Below are positions 46,683-54,999 of a DNA stretch of 64,000 bases, piece after piece; position 1 is the first letter of the stretch, and the number at the start of each line of letters is the position of its first letter. This DNA is from Paracidovorax wautersii (GTDB taxonomy: Bacteria; Pseudomonadota; Gammaproteobacteria; Burkholderiales; Burkholderiaceae_C): assembly GCF_031453675.1 (NCBI RefSeq), contig NZ_JAVIZX010000001.1, forward strand, positions 3,928,001-3,992,000. The letters are read 5' to 3'. The notes beneath the pieces were generated by a model that was given only the letters and a program-made list of their open reading frames with translations, was not told the DNA's origin and did not search any database. A program made the position numbers and the translations under genes.

Positions 46683-47141
46683 TCAATGGCGGTCGGACCT
46701 GGCCCGCGGCTTCATGCGGAAGCTGACGCCCATGCGGTTGATCGCGTTCATCGCGGCGATCGTCAGCGTGAGATCGACCAGTTCCTTTTCGGAAAAGACG
46801 GCCGATGCCGCCGCGTAGGCCGCGTCGGAGGCGTGGGTTTCGCTGACCCGCGTAACCTCTTCCGTCCAGGCCAGGGCCGCCCGCTCCTGTTCCGAAAACA
46901 GATAGGCGGCCTCGTGCCACACGGGTACCAGCACCACGGTGTCGATCGCCATGCCGGCCTGGAGCAGGTCCCGCGTGTGGATGTCGATGCAGTGCGCGCA
47001 CCCGTTCATCTGCGAGACGCGCAGAAAGACCAGATGGATGAGCCGGTCGGGCAAGCCTGTGCCCGTCGTGACGAAATGGTGCAGGCCCGAGACGGCCTTT
47101 GCTCCTTCTGGAGAAACCGCGAACCAGTTTGCGCGTTGCAT
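46683..47141 (-). CDS. AhpD-like / carboxymuconolactone decarboxylase family protein
   Basis: 152 residues. The core MNGCAHCIDIHTRDLLQAG has the C-x2-C-x3-H redox motif of AhpD-like peroxidases, and LIHLVFLRVSQ, EQERAALAWTEEVTRV and LVDLTLTIAAMNAINRMGV complete the helical fold. ATG 47141 was chosen because the family starts here; a longer in-frame sequence upstream has no similarity. No ahpC is nearby, so the reducing partner is unknown. It is not obviously in an operon. Confidence 0.88.
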   Translation of the reverse strand: MQRANWFAVSPEGAKAVSGLHHFVTTGTGLPDRLIHLVFLRVSQMNGCAHCIDIHTRDLLQAGMAIDTVVLVPVWHEAAYLFSEQERAALAWTEEVTRVSETHASDAAYAAASAVFSEKELVDLTLTIAAMNAINRMGVSFRMKPRARSDRH

Positions 47142-47369
47142 ACCTTCCAACCCTTGTGTGAAGTGCCATCGCCCCGCGGAACCGCCCGCAGGACAGAAGG
47201 GCATTCTGCGAACGCATGGCACAGCCCGCCAGAGCCAAGAATCACCCAACGGCATAGGCCATGCCGCAACGCAGAGGCCGGCGGCACGCCTGCGGTAGTC
47301 AGCTCGCCCTCCCCCTGCCGCCTGGGAGCGCGCAGTTTTTCCGTCCGGCGCAGCGCTGCCGAACCCGGC

Positions 47370-48680
47370 TCAACCTCGTCGGGGCGGCGGCTCCACGGCC
47401 TGCTGCACAGGCGAATCGGCAGCAGTCCGCACGGCCACGCTTTCAGCCCCTTTGATCTGCACGACGCGCTGCGGATAGGGAATGTCCACCCTGGCCGCGC
47501 GCAGGCCTTCGAGGATGGCGATATTGATGGCCGAGCGCAGGTTGACCGTGCCCGCGCCGGGGTCGCTCACCCAGAAGTTCAGGCTGAACTCCAGGCCGTC
47601 CGGCGCGAAGTTCACCAGATAGGCCACGGGCTCGGGCGTCTTGAGCACGCGCGGCTGCGCGGCGGCCGCGGCGCACAGGATCTGCTGCACCTGGGCCACG
47701 TCGCTGTCGTAGCCGACGACGATGTTGGAGGTGACGTTGAACTTGCGGTCGGCGTCCGAGAGGTTCTCCACGCGCTGGGTGATGAGCGTCTCGTTCGGCA
47801 CGATGGATTCGCGCCCGTTGCCGGCGCGGATCAGGGTGTAGCGGGTCTTGATGTCGGTGATGCGGCCCTCGAAGCCGTCCACGCGCACGTTGTCGCCGAT
47901 GCGCAGCGAGCGTTCCAGCAGGATCACGAAGCCGCTCACATAGTTGGACGCCAGCTTCTGCAGGCCGAAGCCCAGCCCCACGCCCACCGCGCCGCCCAGC
48001 ACCGACAGCGCCGTCAGATCCACCCCCACCGCGGACAGCGCGAACAGCATGGCGATCAGCAGCAGTACGGCGCGGGTCGCATTGACCGCCACCTTGCGCA
48101 TGGAAAGGTCGGCCACCGATCGGTCGAGCACGCGCCGCTCGATGGTGGACGAGATCCACAGCGTGACGACCAGCACCAGGCCGGCCGAGAGCGTGCCCTG
48201 CAGCAGCATCAGCAGGTTGGTCTGGGTCTTGCCGAAAGAGATGCCGATGCCGGCCAGTTCTTCGCGCACGACGGGCAGCAGCCCGACGATCCACAGCACG
48301 GCCACGCCCCAGGCCAGCCACGAGACGATGCGCTCCACCAGCCGCATCAGCGACGAGCGCGGAAACACCGTCGCCAGCACCCGCGCGCACAGCCGGATCA
48401 GCGCCAGCGACGTCAGCACCGGCACCGCCACGCGCAGCAGGAACACCGGCTGGTAATACGCCACGCCCACCTTGGCCGCGTAGACCAGCGCCAGCGCGAG
48501 CAGCGGGAACATCAGCCCGTCGACCGTGCGCCGGCCGAACCAGACGGAATCCGGCGGCTGCTGGCGCCCGACGGCGCGGCTTATAAAGTAGGCGGCGGCC
48601 AGGCACAGGGCCAGCACGCCCAGCTCCAGCCAGGTGCTGGAGTTGTTGAAGTCACGCAGCAGCTTGTCGAAAAGTTCCAT
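47370..48680 (-). CDS. MscS-family mechanosensitive ion channel
   Basis: 436 residues. Five or so N-terminal helices, then the pore helix and Gly/Ala-rich TM3 (VLGGAVGVGLGFGLQKLASN) and the MscS beta domain (GFEGRITDIKTRYTLIRAGN ... ESIVPNETLITQRVENLS). It releases solutes on hypo-osmotic shock. Larger than E. coli MscS (286) because of extra helices at the N-terminus, as in the YbiO/YjeP-like groups. The downstream gene runs the same way but is 228 bases away. Confidence 0.94.
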   Translation of the reverse strand: MELFDKLLRDFNNSSTWLELGVLALCLAAAYFISRAVGRQQPPDSVWFGRRTVDGLMFPLLALALVYAAKVGVAYYQPVFLLRVAVPVLTSLALIRLCARVLATVFPRSSLMRLVERIVSWLAWGVAVLWIVGLLPVVREELAGIGISFGKTQTNLLMLLQGTLSAGLVLVVTLWISSTIERRVLDRSVADLSMRKVAVNATRAVLLLIAMLFALSAVGVDLTALSVLGGAVGVGLGFGLQKLASNYVSGFVILLERSLRIGDNVRVDGFEGRITDIKTRYTLIRAGNGRESIVPNETLITQRVENLSDADRKFNVTSNIVVGYDSDVAQVQQILCAAAAAQPRVLKTPEPVAYLVNFAPDGLEFSLNFWVSDPGAGTVNLRSAINIAILEGLRAARVDIPYPQRVVQIKGAESVAVRTAADSPVQQAVEPPPRRG

Positions 48681-48760
48681 GGTGTCCGGGCAGGGGCGCC
48701 TGCGCCGCGGGGGCGCAGGGTGCTTCGATTCAATATCGCAGGATCAGGGGTTCAAGCGTT

Positions 48761-49714
48761 TCAGAGATCGGCCAGCACGCGCAGGTGCGCTTCCACGCTG
48801 CGCGCCAGCGGGTCCATCATGTAGCCGCCCTCCAGGCAAGAGACGATGCGCCCCTTGCTGAAGCGGCGCGCCACGTCCTTGATGCGCTGGGTGATCCAGG
48901 TGTAGTCCTGCTCGGTCAGGCCGAGCTGGCCCATGTCGTCGTCCCGGTGGGCGTCGAAACCGGCCGAGACGAAGATCATCTCGGGCTTGAAGGCCTCCAG
49001 GCGCGGGATCCACATCATCTCGACGATCTCGCGCACATCCATGCCCTTGGTGTAGGCCGGCACGGGCACGTTCAGCATGTTGGCGGCCGGCGCCTGGTCG
49101 CCGCTGTAGGGATAGAACGGGTGCTGGAAGATGCTGACCATCAGCGCGCGCGGGTCGCCCGAGAGGATGTCTTCCGTGCCGTTGCCGTGGTGCACATCGA
49201 AGTCCACCACCGCCACGCGGCTGAGCTTGTAGCGCTGCAGCGCGTACTTGGCGGCGATGGCCACGTTGTTGAAGAAGCAAAAGCCCATGGCCTTGCTGCG
49301 CGTGGCGTGGTGGCCCGGCGGGCGCACGCAGCAAAAGGCGTTCTCCACATCGCCTGCCAGCACGGCGTCCGTCGCGGCCAGCGCCGCGCCAGCGGCCCGC
49401 AGCGAGGCGGCCCAGGTGTGGGTGTTGATGGAGGTGTCGGTGTCGATCTGCGCGTGCTCGGGGCCGCCCGCCAGCAGTTCCTCGGCCAGGCGGTCGGACA
49501 TGCCGCGCAGCGAGGCCACGTACAGCCGGTCATGGGCCAGCTCGACGTCGGTGAGGGAGGCCTCGGGCGCTTCGTAGCGCTCCAGCGCGTCGGCCACGCC
49601 GGTGACGAGCAGGCGGTCTTCGATGGCGTCCAGCCGGGCGGGACATTCGGGGTGACCCGGACCCATCTCGTGCTTCCAGCATTCGCGGTGGGTGAAATAG
49701 CCTGTCTTGCTCAC
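48761..49714 (-). CDS. Histone deacetylase-family (acetylpolyamine amidohydrolase-like) hydrolase
   Basis: 317 residues. Arginase/deacetylase fold: YFTHRECWKHEMGPGHPECP, RPPGHHATRSKAMGFCFFNN (catalytic His pair), VAVVDFDVHHGNGTEDI (zinc Asp and His) and VSAGFDAHRDD (zinc Asp). The start is a GTG at 49714 with GGGGAA 6 bases upstream; no ATG fits the conserved N-terminus. Bacterial members deacetylate polyamines or small amides. Divergent from the MoxR gene with only 45 bases between starts. Confidence 0.93.
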   Translation of the reverse strand: MSKTGYFTHRECWKHEMGPGHPECPARLDAIEDRLLVTGVADALERYEAPEASLTDVELAHDRLYVASLRGMSDRLAEELLAGGPEHAQIDTDTSINTHTWAASLRAAGAALAATDAVLAGDVENAFCCVRPPGHHATRSKAMGFCFFNNVAIAAKYALQRYKLSRVAVVDFDVHHGNGTEDILSGDPRALMVSIFQHPFYPYSGDQAPAANMLNVPVPAYTKGMDVREIVEMMWIPRLEAFKPEMIFVSAGFDAHRDDDMGQLGLTEQDYTWITQRIKDVARRFSKGRIVSCLEGGYMMDPLARSVEAHLRVLADL

Positions 49715-49759
49715 AGTGATTCCCCGATGCCTCGTTCTTTTTTCGGATAACGTCGCGCC

Positions 49760-50680
<921 letters not shown>

Positions 50681-50683
50681 GCC

Positions 50684-51703
50684 ATGGCACCCCCCGCCGC
50701 CGCCCTGCCCGCGCCGGATGGCCGCGCACGTGTGCCGCATCCCTGGGCCGCACTCTCGCGCCGCTGGCAGCGCTGGTGGCAGGCCCGCCTGCCGCGCACC
50801 GATACGGTCACGCTCACGCAGCGCAACGTCTACATCCTGCCCACCGGCGCGGGCTGGATGCTGGCGCTCACGCTGCTGGTGCTGCTGATCGCGTCGATCA
50901 ACTTCCAGCTCAACCTGGGCTACCTGCTCACCTTCCTGCTAGCGGGCAGCGCGGTGGTGGGCATGCACCTGTGCCACGCCACGCTGCGCGGCCTGACGCT
51001 GCACCTGCTGCCGCCGGAGCCGCAGTTCCTGGGCAGCAGCACGGCGTTCGAGATCCAGCTCACCAGCGCGCGCGCGTCCACCCGCTACGGCGTGGGTGTG
51101 GCGGTGCACGGCAGCGGCCAGTGGGTCTGGACGGACGTGCCCGCCGAAGGCAGTGCGACGGTGCACGTGGCCTTCCGCCCCGAGCGGCGTGGCCTGCACC
51201 CCGTGCCCACCCTCACGGCCGAGACGCGCTTTCCGCTGGGCACCTTCCGCGTCTGGACGCTGTGGCGCCCCGCCGCCGAGGTGCTGGTGTATCCCCAGCC
51301 CGAGATGCCGGCCCCGCCGCTGCCGGCGGGCGAGCCGCGCGTTGGGGGCGCAGGCAGCGCAAGTGCCCAGGGCATCGGCGAGTTCGACGGCGTGCGGGCC
51401 TACCGGCGCGGCGACCCGCTCAAGCTGGTGGTGTGGAAGAAGGCCGCCAAGTCGCTCGGCACGGGCACGGACGACCTGGTGAGCCGCGATGCGCAGCAGG
51501 CCCAGCGCCAGGAACTGTGGCTGGACCCCGGCGCCACCGGCCTGATGGACCCGGAAGCGCGCCTGAGCCGCCTGACGTCGTGGGTGCTGCAGGCCGACCG
51601 GCTGGGTGTGGAATACGGCCTGCGGCTGCCGGGTGGCGAGATCGCCCCGGACAGCGGAGCCGTCCACCAGAGGCGCTGCCTGGAGGCTCTGGCCCTGGCC
51701 TGA
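50684..51703 (+). CDS. DUF58-domain membrane protein (MoxR partner)
   Basis: 339 residues. Two membrane helices near residues 55-95 (WMLALTLLVLLIASINFQLN, then a second) and the DUF58 signature GEFDGVRAYRRGDPLKLVVW followed by KKAAKS (about residues 231-255). A von Willebrand A-like fold is usual in this family but the MIDAS residues are not obvious here. It is coupled to the MoxR gene and precedes the TgpA-like gene, from which it is parted by 108 bases containing a repeat. Confidence 0.92.
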   Translation: MAPPAAALPAPDGRARVPHPWAALSRRWQRWWQARLPRTDTVTLTQRNVYILPTGAGWMLALTLLVLLIASINFQLNLGYLLTFLLAGSAVVGMHLCHATLRGLTLHLLPPEPQFLGSSTAFEIQLTSARASTRYGVGVAVHGSGQWVWTDVPAEGSATVHVAFRPERRGLHPVPTLTAETRFPLGTFRVWTLWRPAAEVLVYPQPEMPAPPLPAGEPRVGGAGSASAQGIGEFDGVRAYRRGDPLKLVVWKKAAKSLGTGTDDLVSRDAQQAQRQELWLDPGATGLMDPEARLSRLTSWVLQADRLGVEYGLRLPGGEIAPDSGAVHQRRCLEALALA

Positions 51704-51734
51704 CGCAGCGAACATGAGCATCAAATTGCCCTCC

Positions 51735-51790
51735 AGCGCAATATCCACAAGCGCATACAGCTACATTATTGATAGCAAACAACTCTGCAG
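51735..51790. repeat. Interspersed repeat, copy 6
   Basis: ACAAGCGCATACAGCTACAT then TATTGATAGCAAACAACT, a family member. It separates the otherwise tightly packed DUF58 and TgpA-like genes, so a functional operon tolerates its insertion. Confidence 0.75.
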
Positions 51791-51811
51791 CTTGTGTTGC
51801 GCGAGGGTCGC

Positions 51812-53854
51812 ATGAGCCTGCGCCAGCAACTGCAGACCCTGCCGCGCGATGCGCGGGACACCCTGTTCCTGCTTGCCGTGGTGGCCTGGGTCATCCTGCC
51901 CCAGGTGGGCCGGCTGCCGCTGTGGACGAGCGCCTTCGCGGGCGCCTTGCTGCTGTGGCGCGGCGCGCTGGCCTGGCGCGGCCGGCCCCTGCCCGGCCGC
52001 TGGATGCTGGGCGGCCTGCTCGCGCTGACGCTGGCGCTCACCGTGGCCACGCACCGCACCATCGTGGGGGCCGAGGCCGGCGTCACGCTGATCGTGATGC
52101 TGCTGGCGCTCAAGACGCTGGAGCTGCGGGCGCGGCGCGATGCCATGGTGGTGTTCTTCCTGGGCTTCTTCACGATGCTCAGCAACTTCCTGCATTCGCA
52201 GTCGCTTCTGACCGCCGCCGCCATGCTGGTGGCCCTGCTGGGCCTGCTCACCGCCCTGGTGAATGCGCACATGCCGGTCGGCCGGCCGCCGCTGGCGCAG
52301 TCCATGCGCCTGGCCGGGCGCATGGCGCTGCTGGGCGCGCCCATCATGCTGGCGCTGTTCGTGCTGTTTCCGCGCATGGCGCCGCTGTGGGGCACGCCCA
52401 GCGATCCGAACCAGGGGCGCAGCGGCCTGTCGTCCGAGATGCGCATCGGCAACATCGCCTCGCTGGTGCTGGACGACAGCGTGGCGCTGCGCGTGCGCTT
52501 TCTCACGCCGGGCGGCCAGCCGCCGCCGCAGAGCGCGCTGTACTTCCGCGGGCCCGTTCTGACGGCCTTCAACGGCCGCGACTGGTATGCCCTGTCGCAG
52601 CCCGAGGGCCAGGCCCTGGCCGGCGCCTCGCCTGCGCCGGCCCGGCTGGAGGTGCAGGGCGAGCCGCTGCGCTACGAACTCACGCTGGAGCCGCACCGCC
52701 AGCCCTGGCTGCTGACGCTGGATGCGGCACCCGAAGCCCCCCAGGTGCCCGAAGGCCTGCGCGCCTTCATGTCGCCCGAGCTGGCGTGGACGGCCAACCG
52801 TCCCATCCGCGAAGTGCTGCGCTACCAGGCGCAGAGCTACCCGCGCTTCACCCACGGCCCGGAGACCCGCACCCGCGCCCTGCGCGCCTATGTGCAGCTG
52901 CCGGCCGGCCTGAACCCCCGCACGCTGGAGCTGGCCCGCCAAATGCGCCAAGACCCGCAACTGGCCGGGGCCGATGCCGAGGCTTTCGTGCAGGCCGCGC
53001 TGCAGCGGCTGCGCACCGGGGGCTACACCTACACGCTGGAGCCCGGCGTCTACGGCCAGCACACGGCCGACGAGTTCTGGTTCGATGCCAAGCAGGGCTT
53101 CTGCGAGCACATCGCCTCGGCCTTCGTGGTGCTGATGCGCGCGCTGGACATCCCGTCGCGCATCGTCACCGGCTACCAGGGCGGCGAGCTGAACGGCGTC
53201 GACGGCTACTGGACGGTGCGCCAGGCCGACGCCCACGCCTGGGCGGAGGTCTGGATGGAAGGCCGCGGCTGGCTGCGCGTGGACCCGACCGGCGCCGTAT
53301 CGCCCAGCCGCGTGGGCGCGTTCCAGCGGCTGCAGGCGCCCCGGGGCGCCTTCGGCAACGCCATGGATGCGGTCATCGATCCGTCGCTGGTACAAAGCCT
53401 CCGCGCCGTCTGGGAGGCCGTGAACAATGGCTGGAACCAGTGGGTGCTCAACTACACGCAGGCCCGCCAGATCGACCTGCTCAAGGCCCTGGGCATCGAG
53501 AGCCCCAGCTGGCAGGACCTGGCACGGGCGTTGGGCGGACTGGCCGCGCTGGCGGCCCTGGGCGGATTGGGCTGGATGCTGTGGGAGCGCAGCCAGCACG
53601 ATCCCTGGCTGCGCCTGCTCGACCGCGCACGCCGCCGCTTGGCGCGCGCCGGGCTGCCGCTCGCCTCCCACCTGCCGCCGCGCACGATGGCGGCCCGGGC
53701 CCAGGCACAATTCGGCCCATCCGCCGACGCGGTGGCCGCCTGGCTGCTGCGCGTGGAGCAGGCCCGCTATGCCGCCCGCCCGGCCAGCGCCATCGCACAG
53801 CTGCGGCGCGAGTTCCGCGGCCTGCCCTGGCCCAGCACCGCACCGTCTTCCTGA
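51812..53854 (+). CDS. TgpA-like transglutaminase membrane protein (DUF3488)
   Basis: 680 residues. Five or six N-terminal membrane helices (about 15-180), a DUF3488 region, then a periplasmic transglutaminase core with the catalytic triad Cys431 (QGFCEHIASAF), His475 (DAHAWAEVW) and Asp491 (RVDPTGA), and another helix near 575. P. aeruginosa TgpA is the prototype. ATG 51812 was chosen; an in-frame TTG at 51794 adds 6 residues. Together with MoxR and DUF58 it forms the common moxR-DUF58-TgpA module of unknown substrate, likely in the cell envelope. Confidence 0.94.
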   Translation: MSLRQQLQTLPRDARDTLFLLAVVAWVILPQVGRLPLWTSAFAGALLLWRGALAWRGRPLPGRWMLGGLLALTLALTVATHRTIVGAEAGVTLIVMLLALKTLELRARRDAMVVFFLGFFTMLSNFLHSQSLLTAAAMLVALLGLLTALVNAHMPVGRPPLAQSMRLAGRMALLGAPIMLALFVLFPRMAPLWGTPSDPNQGRSGLSSEMRIGNIASLVLDDSVALRVRFLTPGGQPPPQSALYFRGPVLTAFNGRDWYALSQPEGQALAGASPAPARLEVQGEPLRYELTLEPHRQPWLLTLDAAPEAPQVPEGLRAFMSPELAWTANRPIREVLRYQAQSYPRFTHGPETRTRALRAYVQLPAGLNPRTLELARQMRQDPQLAGADAEAFVQAALQRLRTGGYTYTLEPGVYGQHTADEFWFDAKQGFCEHIASAFVVLMRALDIPSRIVTGYQGGELNGVDGYWTVRQADAHAWAEVWMEGRGWLRVDPTGAVSPSRVGAFQRLQAPRGAFGNAMDAVIDPSLVQSLRAVWEAVNNGWNQWVLNYTQARQIDLLKALGIESPSWQDLARALGGLAALAALGGLGWMLWERSQHDPWLRLLDRARRRLARAGLPLASHLPPRTMAARAQAQFGPSADAVAAWLLRVEQARYAARPASAIAQLRREFRGLPWPSTAPSS

Positions 53855-53863
53855 ACGCCCCGC

Positions 53864-54928
53864 ATGTCTTCGCTTGCCAAGAACGCTCTTCTTTTCATAG
53901 CTGCTTGCGCTTTCTCCATAAGCGCTGCAGCCCAAAAACCCTCCAAGAAGACAGCCGCCCCACCCGCCCCGGTTTACTACGCCCAGCGCGACGAGGCTTT
54001 GCGCTTCGCCGACGATCTGGCGGCCCGCCGCGACCTGGACCGCGAATGGGTGCGCCAGGCCATCGGCCAGGCCCGCTTCCTGCCACAGGTACCGCGTCTG
54101 ATGCTGCCGCCTCCCGCCGGAACGCCCAAGAACTGGGCGCTGTACCGCAGCCGTTTCATCGACCCGGTGCGCATCCGCGCCGGCGTGCGCTTCTGGCAGG
54201 AGAACGCGGACACCCTGGCGCGCGCCGAGCAGGCTTACGGCGTGCCGGCCGAGATCATCGTCGGCATCATCGGTGTGGAGACGGTCTACGGCCAGCAGAT
54301 GGGCAGCTTCCGCGTGATGGATGCGCTGGCCACGCTGTCGTTCGACTTTCCAACAGCGCACCCGCGCGCGGCCGACCGGGTGGCGTTCTTCCGCGGCGAA
54401 CTGGAGCAGTTCCTGCGCCTGATGGACCGCACCGGCATCGACCCGTTCGAGCCGCGCGGCAGCTACGCCGGCGCCATGGGGCTGGGCCAGTTCATGCCGT
54501 CGAGCTGGGTGCGCTGGGCCGTGGACTTCGACGGCGACGGCCGCATCGACCTGTGGAAGAGCCCGGCGGACGCGATCGGCTCGGTCGCCAACTATTTCAA
54601 GGCGCATGGCTGGCAGACGGGCATGCCGGTCTGGTACGGCGTGGAGTTCGACGCGGCGCGCCTGCAGCTCGCCACCCTGCTCGGGCCCGACATCCTTCCC
54701 ACCTTCACCGCCACCCGCATGGCCGAGCTGGGCGCCACGCCTCTGGGCGCGGGCCAGCAGCACATGGGCCCCTTGGCGCTGGTGGAACTGCAGAACGGCA
54801 ACGCGGCGCCGCTGTACGTGGTGGGCACGCAGAACTTCTACGCCATCACGCGCTACAACTGGTCGAGCTACTACGCCATGGCGGTGGAAGAGCTGGGCCG
54901 CGAGGTCGCCGCGGCGCGCGGCCGGTAG
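53864..54928 (+). CDS. Lytic murein transglycosylase, MltB-like
   Basis: 354 residues. Signal peptide (LLFIAACAFSISAAAQ) with no lipobox, so the protein is probably soluble or loosely attached, unlike lipoprotein MltB. Catalytic Glu139 in IIGVETVYGQQMG; family motifs SYAGAMGLGQFMPSSW, DFDGDGRIDLWKSPADAIGS and NYFKAHGW. It cleaves peptidoglycan glycan strands with 1,6-anhydro ends. The signal peptide coding sequence is largely made of an interspersed repeat. It follows the TgpA-like gene by 9 bases. Confidence 0.94.
   Translation: MSSLAKNALLFIAACAFSISAAAQKPSKKTAAPPAPVYYAQRDEALRFADDLAARRDLDREWVRQAIGQARFLPQVPRLMLPPPAGTPKNWALYRSRFIDPVRIRAGVRFWQENADTLARAEQAYGVPAEIIVGIIGVETVYGQQMGSFRVMDALATLSFDFPTAHPRAADRVAFFRGELEQFLRLMDRTGIDPFEPRGSYAGAMGLGQFMPSSWVRWAVDFDGDGRIDLWKSPADAIGSVANYFKAHGWQTGMPVWYGVEFDAARLQLATLLGPDILPTFTATRMAELGATPLGAGQQHMGPLALVELQNGNAAPLYVVGTQNFYAITRYNWSSYYAMAVEELGREVAAARGR
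53895..53932. repeat. Interspersed repeat, copy 7, inside a coding sequence
   Basis: TCATAGCTGCTTGCGCTTTC then TCCATAAGCGCTGCAGCC matches the reverse complement of copy 5 (42360-42415) at most positions over about 38 bases. It is in frame and encodes the hydrophobic core and cleavage region FIAACAFSISAAA of the MltB-like signal peptide. Confidence 0.85.
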
Positions 54929-54999
54929 CGGCAAGGCCTGCGCTCCCACCAGCCCATCATTGCGCCGGCGAGGGCGGCGCACACGACGCCGGCGCCGTG

